64,000 nucleotides of DNA. Origin: an uncultured Lachnospiraceae bacterium. Lineage in GTDB: Bacteria; Bacillota; Clostridia; Lachnospirales; Lachnospiraceae. Below, piece by piece: positions 9,706 to 18,903 of the stretch. Within the stretch, counting starts at the first letter, position 1, and every line of letters starts with the position of its first letter. The notes beneath the pieces are model-generated. The model was not told the origin of the DNA, did not search any database, and saw only the letters and a list, made by a program, of their open reading frames with translations. A program made the translations under genes and the position numbers. Where the stretch lies: contig CAKRSV010000007.1 in assembly GCA_934401915.1 (NCBI GenBank), positions 107,775 through 171,774 on the forward strand, read 5' to 3'.

Positions 9706-11061
9706 TTATAAGTCCTTGTCATCCATATTCAAAAACTCAAACTCAAAGTCATCGTCGTCCAGAAGGAAGTTCTTCGCTTTCTTTCTCGGTGCCGGTGCCG
9801 GCGTCGGCTTTGCTGCCGGTTCCTCCTCCTGATAGGACACCTCCGGCATCTCTGTCCTGCGCGGTCTGCGTCCTTCGCGCTCCGGTCTTCTCTCCTCTGC
9901 CGGTTCCTCTGTCCGTGCAGATCTTCTCTCCGGTCTGCGCTCCGGCTTTCTCGTTCTCACATCCGGCACAGGCTCTTCTTCGTCCTCATCGGACTCATCG
10001 GACTCTTCAATCGCTCTGCGCGCTCTCGCCGTCCTTTTCGGCTCGGGCTCATAAATCTCCGGCTCATCCTCTGCGTCCTCCGCATCCTCTTCGTCTTCGT
10101 ATTCCTCATAGTAATAGGAATTGCGCAGCTTGATGATGAGAACGGCGACTGCCACCATCAGAAGTGTGATGACCACAGCAAGGACAATGATCACAACCCG
10201 CTGCTTTACAACGGTCTGCGCATTGGTCTTCTCATTCTGGCTCTGGGCATGCGCTGCCGCCAGCACCTCTTCCAGCTTCTGGCGGGTGCCTTCGACATTA
10301 TCGTACAGATACCAGAAATAATTGCCTTCCTCGTCTGTCGTGTAGACCACTTCATAATCGTTGTTTTCCGGTTCCTGCGGCTCCTGCGGCGTCTCCTCCT
10401 GCGGTGCTTCTTCCTCCACAGGCTCCTCCACGGGAACCATCTCTCCAAGCGTGACCAGATCGGAACGCACGAAACCGGTCTTCTCGGCTCCGTTGCTTCC
10501 TGTAAATGTCACATAATACCAGGTCTTTCCGTTGCTTCCTGCCGACTGTCCGCTGACGACCATCTGGGTATTCTGGGCAACCGACTCCACGACACTGTCG
10601 TTCGTGGACGGTGCTGTCCGCACCTTAGCCGCCTGCACGGAAACACTTGCATACTGCGCATCCATCGCCGTCTCTGCGGCTGTCGTCGCGCCGCCTGCCG
10701 CACTGGTATCTGCCGTCGCCGCAACCGTGCTCTGTGAAGCATCGCCGCCGTCTCCATCCTTATTGACCAGATCAGCGCGCACATATCCGGTTGTATCTCC
10801 ATCCACCTTCACTTTATACCACGCCGTTCCGGCGGAATCTGTCACCTCTTCCAGGATCGTGATCGCCGCGTCCTTTGCCGCGCTTCCGACCACCTCGCTC
10901 GCCGTGCTTGCCTCTTTTCTCACCTTGGCAGACTCCACTGCCACCTTTCCGGTAGAATCAGCCAGACCGACGATCCCGCTGATCCAGAAGCATCCCGCAA
11001 AAAGAATTGCTGCGATCGCTCCTTTGCCAGCCTTTCTCAAATCCCATCTCTTGTATTTCAT
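9706..11061 (-). CDS. Membrane protein with two SH3b domains and a charged C-terminal tail
   Basis: 451 aa. Signal/anchor at about 12-32; two bacterial SH3 repeats (about 35-100 and 140-205, each with the KVR...ST pattern and a TGYVRADLV / TGFVRSDLV ending); an acidic PEEPQEP linker; a strong membrane helix near 285-310 (VVIIVLAVVITLLM); and a long cytoplasmic tail dense in Glu, Arg and Pro. SH3b domains typically bind peptidoglycan, so this may link cell-wall sensing to the cytoplasm. The start at 11061 is set by GGAGG six bases upstream; a longer frame to 11196 has no ribosome site. Function unassigned. Confidence 0.8.
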   Translation of the reverse strand: MKYKRWDLRKAGKGAIAAILFAGCFWISGIVGLADSTGKVAVESAKVRKEASTASEVVGSAAKDAAITILEEVTDSAGTAWYKVKVDGDTTGYVRADLVNKDGDGGDASQSTVAATADTSAAGGATTAAETAMDAQYASVSVQAAKVRTAPSTNDSVVESVAQNTQMVVSGQSAGSNGKTWYYVTFTGSNGAEKTGFVRSDLVTLGEMVPVEEPVEEEAPQEETPQEPQEPENNDYEVVYTTDEEGNYFWYLYDNVEGTRQKLEEVLAAAHAQSQNEKTNAQTVVKQRVVIIVLAVVITLLMVAVAVLIIKLRNSYYYEEYEDEEDAEDAEDEPEIYEPEPKRTARARRAIEESDESDEDEEEPVPDVRTRKPERRPERRSARTEEPAEERRPEREGRRPRRTEMPEVSYQEEEPAAKPTPAPAPRKKAKNFLLDDDDFEFEFLNMDDKDL

Positions 11062-11092
11062 TATAACCTCCATAACCAGACTTCTACGCCGT

Positions 11093-11581
11093 CTACCGGC
11101 TTCTGTAAAAGCGCTTCTCTCCGTCTTCCGCAGCCGGGCGTTCCAGACTGTAGCCCGAAACATTGGCACTCCGCTGCATACGGATCTCGTTTTCAAGATC
11201 TCTGTGGTAGTTCATCTCACAGCGATGGCAGAATCTGCCGCTGCGGATACTTGCGCCACACCGCTCACACTTGAGGAACGCCTTGGAATTGGCTGCGATC
11301 TCCAGCCTCGATTCCTTGAGCATATCGCGGATCGCGTGCTGCGATACCCCGGTCGCGCCGGAAACCTGCGCCGCCGTCGCCCCCTCGTGCTTTTCCAGGT
11401 AGTTTCTCACCTTGCCGTAGTCGTCATACGCCACATAACGGCAGTCTTCACATTCGTATTCTCCTACGCCCTTAAACACCATGATCCCGCCGCACTGCGG
11501 GCAGATCGTTGGTCTGTTGTAATTGCGTATCTCCATGTATTCCTTGCGGAAATTTTCTACTTTTTCAGCTTTCGATGCCAT
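11093..11581 (-). CDS. Small protein with two zinc-ribbon motifs flanking a helix-turn-helix
   Basis: 162 aa. The first zinc knuckle is CPQC...CEDC (about 27-48). A winged-helix-like stretch follows (YLEKHEGATAAQVSGATGVSQHAIRDML, about 58-90), then a second knuckle CERCGASI...GRFCHRC (about 103-123). The architecture resembles YvyF-like flagellar-operon proteins, but no flagellar genes are seen here. A DNA- or RNA-binding regulatory role is plausible, not shown. It lies between purD and the SH3 gene on the same strand. Confidence 0.75.
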   Translation of the reverse strand: MASKAEKVENFRKEYMEIRNYNRPTICPQCGGIMVFKGVGEYECEDCRYVAYDDYGKVRNYLEKHEGATAAQVSGATGVSQHAIRDMLKESRLEIAANSKAFLKCERCGASIRSGRFCHRCEMNYHRDLENEIRMQRSANVSGYSLERPAAEDGEKRFYRSR

Positions 11582-11622
11582 ACTTCTCTGCTCCCTTCCG
11601 CAAACTCACAAGTCGAAATTTC

Positions 11623-12894
11623 CTATGCCTCGTCGATCGCCTTCCCGATATCCGTCCTCATATATTTGTTTTCAAAGTCCACCCATTTTGTCGCTTCGTA
11701 GGCGTTTGCCCTCGCCTCCTTCAGCGTCGCTCCCGTCGCCGTCACGCCGAGCACCCGCCCGCCGTTCGTGACGATATCCTGCCCGTTCTGCTTTGTCCCG
11801 GCATGGAAACAGTAATAGCCTTCCTTGCCTTCAAAGTTTTCCAGACCATTGATCACAAAGCCCTTTTCATAAGCTACCGGATATCCCTTCGACGCCAGAA
11901 CCACGCAGACCGCCGCGTTGTCCTCAAACTGCAGGTCGATCTGATCCAGCGTTCCGTCGATACACGCCTCCATCACATCGATGATGTCGTTTTTCATTCT
12001 CGGCAGTACCACCTGTGCCTCCGGATCTCCGAAGCGCGCATTGTACTCCAGCACCCTCGGTCCCTTGTCCGTGAGCATCAGCCCGAAGAAGATCACGCCC
12101 TTGAACGGTCGTCCCTCGGCAGCCATCGCATCCACGGTCGCCTGATAGATATATTTCTGGCAGAAATCATCCACCTCTTTGGTATAAAACGGGCTGGGAG
12201 AAAAGTTTCCCATTCCGCCGGTATTCAATCCCTGATCGCCGTCCAGCGCACGCTTGTGATCCTGCGCCGAGGACATGATCCTGATCGTCTTTCCGTCTAC
12301 GAACGACAGCACAGAAACCTCGCGGCCGGTCATAAACTCCTCGATCACCATCCGGTTTCCCGCCGTTCCGAATTTCTTGTCTTCCATGATCGTGCGCACG
12401 CCCTCTTTTGCCTCTTCCAGCGTCTCGCAGATCAGCACGCCCTTCCCGAGCGCCAGCCCGTCTGCCTTGAGCACGATCGGGAACTGCGCGTTCTCCAGAT
12501 AGGCGAGCGCCTTCTCCGGGTCGTCAAAATTCTCATACGCCGCCGTTGGTATCTGATATTTCTTCATCAGATCCTTGGAAAAAGCCTTGCTTCCTTCCAG
12601 GATCGCCGCATTCTTTCTCGGTCCGAATACGCGGAGCCCTGCCGCCTCCATCTCGTCTACCAGACCGCCTACCAGCGGATCATCCATTCCTACGATCGTC
12701 AGGTCGATCTGCTTTTCCTTCGCAAAAGCGACCAGCTTATCGAACTCCATAGCCCCTATCGGCACGCACTCGGCAATCTGCCCGATCCCCGCGTTTCCGG
12801 GCGCACAGTAGATTTTCTGAACCCTCGGACTCTTTGCCACGCTGGTGGCTATCGCATGCTCTCTTCCGCCGCTTCCTACGATCAATACTTTCAT
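11623..12894 (-). CDS. purD: Phosphoribosylamine-glycine ligase (GARS)
   Basis: 423 aa, ATP-grasp enzyme of step 2 of purine synthesis (phosphoribosylamine + glycine to GAR). It begins MKVLIVGSGGREHA, the family signature, with the ATP-grasp core and NARFGDPEAQ near the metal site. The start at 12894 is supported by AGGA five bases upstream; the frame extends to 13017 inside purN's tail but without the family motif. Last of four purine genes transcribed purE-purM-purN-purD. Confidence 0.97.
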   Translation of the reverse strand: MKVLIVGSGGREHAIATSVAKSPRVQKIYCAPGNAGIGQIAECVPIGAMEFDKLVAFAKEKQIDLTIVGMDDPLVGGLVDEMEAAGLRVFGPRKNAAILEGSKAFSKDLMKKYQIPTAAYENFDDPEKALAYLENAQFPIVLKADGLALGKGVLICETLEEAKEGVRTIMEDKKFGTAGNRMVIEEFMTGREVSVLSFVDGKTIRIMSSAQDHKRALDGDQGLNTGGMGNFSPSPFYTKEVDDFCQKYIYQATVDAMAAEGRPFKGVIFFGLMLTDKGPRVLEYNARFGDPEAQVVLPRMKNDIIDVMEACIDGTLDQIDLQFEDNAAVCVVLASKGYPVAYEKGFVINGLENFEGKEGYYCFHAGTKQNGQDIVTNGGRVLGVTATGATLKEARANAYEATKWVDFENKYMRTDIGKAIDEA

Positions 12895-12926
12895 GTCGTT
12901 CCTCATTTCCGCCTCTCCGGCCTGCT

Positions 12927-13559
12927 CTATTCTTCCGTCTCGATCCTTACTCTGCCGTCCTGCACGGTCACGCTCCCATTGGCAAGCAGATTGACCGCCC
13001 AGGGAAGGATCACCCACTCTGCCTCTTCCATCACGCGTCTTTGCAGGGTTTCCGGGGTATCGTTCTCCCGCACCTCCACTGCCTTCTGCATCAGGATCGG
13101 TCCGGTATCGGTTCCCTCGTCGACAAAATGGACGGTGGCGCCCGTGACCTTCACGCCCCGTCTGAGCGCCGCCTCATGCACCTTCAGCCCATAGTACCCG
13201 GTTCCGCAGAACGAAGGGATCAGGGACGGATGGATATTGATGATCCGGTTCTCGTAACGGCGGATCAGCTCCGGCGGAATTACCACAAGGAAACCTGCCA
13301 GAACGATCAGATCCGGTCTGGTCTCCTCCACCGCCTGCAGAAGCGCCTCGTTAAACTGTTCTCTGTCTTTGTAATCTTTCGGGGATACGCACACGGCATC
13401 GATCCCTGCCGCGGCGGCGCGCTCCAGCGCATACGCCCCTCTGTTGTTGCTGATCACGCGCACGATCTCCGTGTTTAGGATCAGTCCTTTATCGATTCCG
13501 TCGAGGATCGCCTGCAGATTGGTTCCCCCTCCGGATACGCATACCACTACTCTGAACAT
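12927..13559 (-). CDS. purN: Phosphoribosylglycinamide formyltransferase
   Basis: 210 aa, folate-dependent GAR transformylase (step 3). N-terminal GGGTNLQAIL binds substrate phosphate. Catalytic Asn, His and Asp are visible in NIHPSLIPSF and in VDEGTDTGPI. An AGGA-type site lies upstream of 13559, and the gene is 15 bp from purM, so they are co-transcribed. Confidence 0.96.
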   Translation of the reverse strand: MFRVVVCVSGGGTNLQAILDGIDKGLILNTEIVRVISNNRGAYALERAAAAGIDAVCVSPKDYKDREQFNEALLQAVEETRPDLIVLAGFLVVIPPELIRRYENRIINIHPSLIPSFCGTGYYGLKVHEAALRRGVKVTGATVHFVDEGTDTGPILMQKAVEVRENDTPETLQRRVMEEAEWVILPWAVNLLANGSVTVQDGRVRIETEE

Positions 13560-13574
13560 CGCTCTTCTTCCTGT

Positions 13575-14600
13575 CTATTTGATGATTACCTCTTTGGCTC
13601 CTTCGATCACGCTGCCTACCGCATACGCCTGCTCTCCTGCACCTTTGAGTGCCTCGAGCGTTTTCTCCGCATCCTCCGGCGCAACCGCAAGGATCATACC
13701 GAGTCCCATATTGTAGGTGTTGTACATCATTTTCTCTTCCAGATTGCCCTTGCTCTGCAGGAGCTTAAAGATCGGGAGCACCGGATAACTGTCCTTCTCG
13801 ATCTGTGCGCTGACGCCATCCGGCAGCATTCTGGGAATGTTCTCATAGAAACCGCCGCCTGTGATATGGCTGCAACCCTTGATCGTCACGCCTGCGTCCT
13901 TCACGCTCTTTAAAGCGTTCACATAGATCCTGGTCGGCACGATCAGCGCCTCTCCCAGCGTCGTGCCCAGCTCCTCATAATAGGTGTCCAGGCTTTCCTT
14001 CGTCATCTCAAACACCTTGCGCACCAGCGAAAAGCCGTTGCTGTGCACACCGGTCGAAGCGATTCCGATCAGGACGTCTCCCGCCTTGATATTCTCCCCG
14101 GTGATCAGATCCTTCTCGTCCACTACGCCCACGGCAAAGCCTGCCAGATCGTACTCGTCCTCCGGCATCAGTCCCGGATGCTCTGCCGTCTCGCCGCCGA
14201 TCAGCGCCGCGCCTGCCTGCCTGCAGCCTTCTGCCACACCCTTGACGATCGTTGCGATCTTCTCCGGATAGTTCTTGCCACAGGCTATGTAGTCCAGGAA
14301 AAACAGCGGTTCGCCGCCCGCGCAGACCACGTCGTTGACGCACATTGCCACGCAGTCGATCCCCACGGTGTCATGTTTATCCATCAGAAACGCCAGCTTG
14401 ATCTTCGTTCCCACGCCGTCCGTTCCGGACAGGAGCACCGGTTTCTCCATCTCTTTGATCTTTTCCATTGAAAAGGCTCCCGAAAAGCCTCCCAGACCTC
14501 CAAGCACTTCCGGTCTCATCGTCTCCTTCACGTGCTTTTTCATCAACTCCACTGATTTGTAACCGGCTTCGATATCAACGCCCGCTGTCCTGTAATCCAT
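13575..14600 (-). CDS. purM: Phosphoribosylformylglycinamidine cyclo-ligase (AIR synthetase)
   Basis: 341 aa, ATP-dependent ring closure of FGAM to AIR (step 5). Nucleotide-binding [12 protein letters not shown], and the GGETAEHPG and [15 protein letters not shown] motifs are intact. GGAGG lies seven bases before the ATG at 14600. It follows purE by 21 bp. Confidence 0.97.
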   Translation of the reverse strand: MDYRTAGVDIEAGYKSVELMKKHVKETMRPEVLGGLGGFSGAFSMEKIKEMEKPVLLSGTDGVGTKIKLAFLMDKHDTVGIDCVAMCVNDVVCAGGEPLFFLDYIACGKNYPEKIATIVKGVAEGCRQAGAALIGGETAEHPGLMPEDEYDLAGFAVGVVDEKDLITGENIKAGDVLIGIASTGVHSNGFSLVRKVFEMTKESLDTYYEELGTTLGEALIVPTRIYVNALKSVKDAGVTIKGCSHITGGGFYENIPRMLPDGVSAQIEKDSYPVLPIFKLLQSKGNLEEKMMYNTYNMGLGMILAVAPEDAEKTLEALKGAGEQAYAVGSVIEGAKEVIIK

Positions 14601-14621
14601 GATCTGTCCTCCAAAGTATAT

Positions 14622-15122
14622 TTAATAGTTTTGATATCCGACTTCCTGCAGTCTCGCGTCCTTCTTCTGCACGCTCTCCTTCAGTCCCTCGGTGTAATCC
14701 TTCAATCTCTGCAAAAGCGCCTCGTCGGAGGTTGCCAGGATCTTTGCTGCAAGAATTCCTGCATTTTGTCCCCCGTTGATCGCTACCGTCGCAACCGGTA
14801 TGCCGGATGGCATCTGCACAATAGAATACAGCGAGTCCACACCGCCCAGATCCGAGGTCTTCATCGGGATCCCGATGACCGGCATCGGAAAGATCGCCGC
14901 GCACATTCCCGGCAGATGCGCAGCCTTGCCTGCACCTGCGATGATCACCTTAAACCCCTTCGCCTCTGCACTTTTTGCATACTCAAAGAAAATATCCGGC
15001 TCTCTATGTGCCGAAATGATCTTCATCTCATAGGAAATCCCCAGTTCTTCCAGAATATCCGCCGCTTTCGCCATGACGGGCATATCGGAATCACTGCCCA
15101 TCACAATACCGACCTGTGCCAT
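14622..15122 (-). CDS. purE: N5-carboxyaminoimidazole ribonucleotide mutase
   Basis: 166 aa. Class I PurE moves the carboxyl group of N5-CAIR to CAIR; no purK is visible nearby. The MGSDSDMPVM start motif, SAHREPD with the catalytic His, and GGVDSLYSIVQMPSGIPVATV are intact. The start at 15122 is fixed by AGGAGG eight bases upstream; the frame extends to 15161. First gene of the purine operon. A weak promoter-like pair (TTGCGC, 17 bp, TACACT) lies upstream at about 15166-15201. Confidence 0.96.
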   Translation of the reverse strand: MAQVGIVMGSDSDMPVMAKAADILEELGISYEMKIISAHREPDIFFEYAKSAEAKGFKVIIAGAGKAAHLPGMCAAIFPMPVIGIPMKTSDLGGVDSLYSIVQMPSGIPVATVAINGGQNAGILAAKILATSDEALLQRLKDYTEGLKESVQKKDARLQEVGYQNY

Positions 15123-15198
15123 CTGTGTGTCCTCCTGACGTTGATTTAAGTTTTCTTCCACTTCTTACAGTGTACTAAATTTTATTCTCCGGCGCAAC

Positions 15199-17307
15199 CT
15201 ATTTATCACCGTCCGCCTCGTCCAGGGCGCGGTTCAGTTCCTCGCAGCCGGGCAGCACAAACCGCCCGTTCTCAATGATACGGATCTGCCTGCCGTCGTC
15301 TGTCTGCGCATAGAGTTCTCCCAGCTCGTCATAGGGAATGGTGATGTCCGTGTGGCACTGGAAATACGCCTTTTCCACATCCTGGTTGCGCAGAAGGGAC
15401 ACCTCGTTGTCCTTGGCGATGATCTCCTTTCCGTCCGGATTGTATACCACCACGCTCTCCGCATGGGAATAACAGGTATCGCCCACTGCAAAGTGCGGTC
15501 CTGTCTTTTCCGCGATCAGGATCGGCATCTTATCTTCGATCCCGTATCTGCGGGCGGCGACGTAGGCGGTGGTATTCGTCCCGACCGCGAACTCTCCCAT
15601 CGGGAGCGTTTCATGGTGGAACAGCACATTTTCCCGGATATACTTGCGGTTCTCCTCCTCGTCGTCAAAGTTGGAGCAGCCGTAGTCCGCGATCATCCCG
15701 TCCTTGAACTCCAGCCAGATGTCCCGGTATTCCAGTTCGTTCAGAAAAACTCTAGTCACATGGAGGATCCCGTTCGTCCCTTTCAGCACCGGGGAGGTGA
15801 ATACCTCTCCTACCGGGATGTTCACATCCGCCACGCAGTTCTCAAAATTTGTCTGCTTTGCAGGATCTGTCAGCATATGCAGTGAGATCGTCAGATCCGT
15901 GCGGTTGCCGTTCGTCCCCTTTACATGTACTTGACTGCCCTGGTCAAGCGCGTCGATCACCTTCTGCTGGATCCCCTGATACAGCTTGTAATCCAGAGTG
16001 TTGATCTTCACGATCTCGTCAAAGATCTCGTCATACTGCTCCCCAATGTCCGGCACTGGAAATGCGATGATGGTAAAGCTCCGCTCTTCTCCTTTGATAT
16101 AGCTGTTCTGCAAAGCGCCCGCCTTCGCAGCGTACTCCACAGACAATTTCTGCTGCTTTTCGTTCAGTCTGCACGCGCTCTCCTTCGCCTGCGGCACAAA
16201 CGGCTTTTCTCCGAAGATCTCCACCACCGCCGGGCCTCCGAACACGCCCATCTCCTCTTTCCAGCGCTCATAGGCGTTTCTGGTGCTCTCAAGCCGACGC
16301 TCCACAAGCGGTCTGTCCAGAAGCAGCGCCAGATCCTCCTTATGATCATAATCGAACTGCTTGTTGGGATTCGCCCCAAAGAATCCGTTCTTGCTCACCG
16401 TGCGCCCCTGGAAAAGGTTGCTTCCCGCGCGGTAGATCGTGGACTGCAGCCCGATCTTCTCAAAATTCTCTACCGCCTTCCGGATCATCCGCTCAAATCC
16501 CAGACAGTACCGGATGTTTACGGTCTTCTTGATCGAAATATCCTTGTTTCCCACTTCAAACCCGATCCGGTAGCCCTCCGTATAGGTGTCCGCCATCAGA
16601 CGCACCTTCTCTTCCGGCATCTCCAGAAGATGACGCGCCGTCGCAAGCTCATTCTCCGTGATATACTCGCCGAACCAGTACAGATAGCAGAGATCGGAAA
16701 GGTCGCTCTCCATCAGGATCCGGCGTGCAAAATCGTGAGCCGGGTCCACAAGCTGCGCCGTTCTCTCCGTACACTCCGGTTCATAGTAATCGCTGAAATA
16801 CCAGTATAAGATCTGGCGGATCTCCTCCGCATCCGGCGTTCCCGGCTTTTCCTGCGCCGCGCACAGAAACGCCTGGTACACCTCCAGCAAAAGCTCCATG
16901 CGTATGATAAGATCAAACAGATTCTCCTCGTAGGCCGCCGGGATCATGCCGCGCAGTTCTGCGCTGAGGGCAGAAAGGAGCTGTCCCATCTCCTTTCCAA
17001 AACATTCCTGCGCATAGTCCGGGTTCGCATAGCTTGTTCCGTAACTTTCCGGCAGGATATCCTCATAGATCCTCCGGTTGCGCTCCTGCAATTCTTCCAG
17101 ACCCAGCTTCCGGATCTCCCCGCTGCGGACGCTCTGGTAAGTCTCCTCCATCAGCATGGCAAACGCCGCCTGCTTTTGAAAATACGCGCGGTAAACCGGA
17201 TCGCACTCCTCTTCCTGTCCCATCTCCCGGATACGCTCCAGAGCCAGTCCATAGCGCTCCTGCTCCAGATCCTTCCGGTCCTGTTCTTCTATATATAAGT
17301 CTTCCAT
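15199..17307 (-). CDS. M29-like aminopeptidase with long N-terminal extension
   Basis: 702 aa. The last ~330 residues resemble M29 metallo-aminopeptidases (thermophilic aminopeptidase/AmpS): NVADVNIPVGEVFTSP, GEFAVGTNTTAY and EKTGPHFAVGD. The first ~330 residues are helical and outside the standard ~410-aa family length. The C-terminal His-x-Asp metal pair expected in the family is not evident where the sequence reads ESVVVYNPDG, so activity may be altered. Cytoplasmic; no signal peptide. It stands alone, 37 bp before the 166-codon purE frame's longer start and 116 bp after its neighbour. Confidence 0.75.
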   Translation of the reverse strand: MEDLYIEEQDRKDLEQERYGLALERIREMGQEEECDPVYRAYFQKQAAFAMLMEETYQSVRSGEIRKLGLEELQERNRRIYEDILPESYGTSYANPDYAQECFGKEMGQLLSALSAELRGMIPAAYEENLFDLIIRMELLLEVYQAFLCAAQEKPGTPDAEEIRQILYWYFSDYYEPECTERTAQLVDPAHDFARRILMESDLSDLCYLYWFGEYITENELATARHLLEMPEEKVRLMADTYTEGYRIGFEVGNKDISIKKTVNIRYCLGFERMIRKAVENFEKIGLQSTIYRAGSNLFQGRTVSKNGFFGANPNKQFDYDHKEDLALLLDRPLVERRLESTRNAYERWKEEMGVFGGPAVVEIFGEKPFVPQAKESACRLNEKQQKLSVEYAAKAGALQNSYIKGEERSFTIIAFPVPDIGEQYDEIFDEIVKINTLDYKLYQGIQQKVIDALDQGSQVHVKGTNGNRTDLTISLHMLTDPAKQTNFENCVADVNIPVGEVFTSPVLKGTNGILHVTRVFLNELEYRDIWLEFKDGMIADYGCSNFDDEEENRKYIRENVLFHHETLPMGEFAVGTNTTAYVAARRYGIEDKMPILIAEKTGPHFAVGDTCYSHAESVVVYNPDGKEIIAKDNEVSLLRNQDVEKAYFQCHTDITIPYDELGELYAQTDDGRQIRIIENGRFVLPGCEELNRALDEADGDK

Positions 17308-17423
17308 TATTCTTCCTCATTTCCGCGCACATTTTTTCTCCTGCGGGTTTGTGCCAGGTGCGCGCTGGCACAGATCCCGTTTTCTCCTCCAGCAGCCTGC
17401 TGTGATAACTCTTTTACAGCTTT

Positions 17424-17744
17424 TTATTGATATGCCCCTGCGTACAGAATAACGCTGACCGCCGCAAGCGCCAACACATTCAGTATGATTCCCAGATAGG
17501 AAAAAAGATAGTATTTGTCCCTCTCCGTCCGCGACACCACGCCGAGGATCACGCCGATAAAGGCAAAAATCATCGCAAGCATCGTCGCCGCGCCGTACTG
17601 CCGCGGGACGCTTCCGTCCTGACGGTAACTCATAAACACAGTGTATGCCAGCGTGCCAAGCGAGATGACTCCGAGGATCGTCGCCATCATGCCCTTCTGC
17701 GTGTGCTCCTTGTTGGTAAAGATATAGCCGTTCTTTTTTCCCAT
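17424..17744 (-). CDS. Small three-helix membrane protein (DUF6142-like)
   Basis: 106 aa from MGKKNGYIFTNKEHTQKG at 17744, with three hydrophobic helices (GMMATILGVISLGTLAYTVF, ATMLAMIFAFIGVILGV and a C-terminal LGIILNVLALAAVSVIL). The opening GKKNGYIFTNKEH resembles a Lachnospiraceae family of unknown function (DUF6142). The same frame extends to an ATG at 17834, which has its own AGGA site, so the protein may be 136 aa. Role unknown. Confidence 0.65.
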   Translation of the reverse strand: MGKKNGYIFTNKEHTQKGMMATILGVISLGTLAYTVFMSYRQDGSVPRQYGAATMLAMIFAFIGVILGVVSRTERDKYYLFSYLGIILNVLALAAVSVILYAGAYQ

Positions 17745-17858
17745 ATAATATAAGTCCTCATTTCCGGCCCGGCTGTGCGCTGACCGTCTCCCAAATTTGG
17801 AAATGGGCATCTTCGTCTGCCCGAAAACACCCATTCTTTTTCCTGTCCATGCTATCTG

Positions 17859-18011
17859 TTAGAATAAAATCTTGCTCTTACCTGCCAGCAGCTTTGCTCC
17901 GCTGATGATCAGAAGCACGCCGCCCGCGATTCCGAGAACCAAAGATACCACTCCGATCGCTATGTTCAGCGCTCCGGAGCCTCCCATGACTTTATAAATC
18001 TTTTCTTCCAT
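17859..18011 (-). CDS. 50-residue single-helix membrane protein
   Basis: Starts MEEKIYKVMGGSGALN and contains one glycine-rich hydrophobic helix (IAIGVVSLVLGIAGGVLLI), ending KSKILF. GGAGG lies three bases before the ATG. It fits between pyrE (18036) and the DUF6142-like gene with the same orientation and no overlap, suggesting a short operon of small membrane proteins. Function unknown. Confidence 0.6.
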   Translation of the reverse strand: MEEKIYKVMGGSGALNIAIGVVSLVLGIAGGVLLIISGAKLLAGKSKILF

Positions 18012-18035
18012 ATTCCTCCGCTCCCTTACCTGTCG

Positions 18036-18713
18036 TTATTTTGCTCCATATGTCTTATAGTATTCATCGATCGCCTGTTTCTGCGCCTCGTCGATGTAAA
18101 CCGTTCCCTTGTAAGGCTTGTTGTAAAGGCACTCCACTACCTCTTCCATCGTCACGATCGCATTCGCCTCAAAACCATATTTGTTCCGGATCTCCTCCAG
18201 CGCGCTCTTATCGGTGTCCAGTCCCTTCTCCATGCGGTTCAGCGACACCATCAGCCCCTTGATCTCGACGTCTGCCTGTGCCTTCAGGATTGGAAAGGTC
18301 TCTTCGATGGACTTTCCGGAGGTCGTCACATCCTCGATGATCACAACACGATCCCCATCCTTCAGCTTTGAGCCAAGCAGGATGCCGGTATCGCCGTGAT
18401 CCTTCACTTCCTTGCGGTTCGAGCAGTAACGGATCTCCTTTCCATACAGCTCGCTGATCGCCATCGTCGTCGCCACGGTCAGCGGGATTCCCTTGTAGGC
18501 AGGTCCAAACAGCACGTCAAAATCAAGCCCGTAATTGTCGTGGATCGCCTTTGCGTAATACTCGCCCAGCTTGCGGAGCTGGCTTCCCGTCACGTAAGCG
18601 CCTGCATTCATAAAGAACGGCGATTTTCTTCCGCTTTTCAGGGTAAATTCTCCAAATTTCAAAACCTGGCTGTCCACCATAAACCCGATAAATTCCTGCT
18701 TGTACTGTTCCAT
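18036..18713 (-). CDS. pyrE: Orotate phosphoribosyltransferase
   Basis: 225 aa. Makes OMP from orotate and PRPP in pyrimidine synthesis. The PRPP loop VVIIEDVTTSGKS and the N-terminal FTLKSGRKSPFF substrate region are intact. AGGAGG lies about ten bases before the ATG. No other pyr genes are nearby, so the gene is separated from a pyrimidine operon. Confidence 0.96.
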   Translation of the reverse strand: MEQYKQEFIGFMVDSQVLKFGEFTLKSGRKSPFFMNAGAYVTGSQLRKLGEYYAKAIHDNYGLDFDVLFGPAYKGIPLTVATTMAISELYGKEIRYCSNRKEVKDHGDTGILLGSKLKDGDRVVIIEDVTTSGKSIEETFPILKAQADVEIKGLMVSLNRMEKGLDTDKSALEEIRNKYGFEANAIVTMEEVVECLYNKPYKGTVYIDEAQKQAIDEYYKTYGAK

Positions 18714-18846
18714 TGTGCCAAAGCCTCCTTCAAATTCACGGGACTGCCGGATTCTTTCCGTTCCCCGAAAAGTGTGCGTAAAATATCTCTTACATCATAG
18801 CACTACCCTTTCTTTTTTTCAACCGACAAAGGCGTTTTCGATGAGC

Positions 18847-18890
18847 AAAAAGCGCCCTTGGACAGATCGCTCCATCCAAAGGCGCTTTTT
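18847..18890 (-). terminator. Rho-independent terminator of the oleate hydratase gene
   Basis: The aaaaagcgcc-c-ttgga arm at 18847 pairs with tccaa-a-ggcgcttttt at 18875-18890 (one mismatch). On the minus strand the GC stem is followed by five T. It lies just after the ohyA stop. Confidence 0.85.
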
Positions 18891-18903
18891 CTTTTCCTAC
18901 ATC

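Noticed and set aside
11509..13194. 561-codon plus-strand frame across purD and purN
   Set aside because: Shadow of two well supported minus-strand genes.
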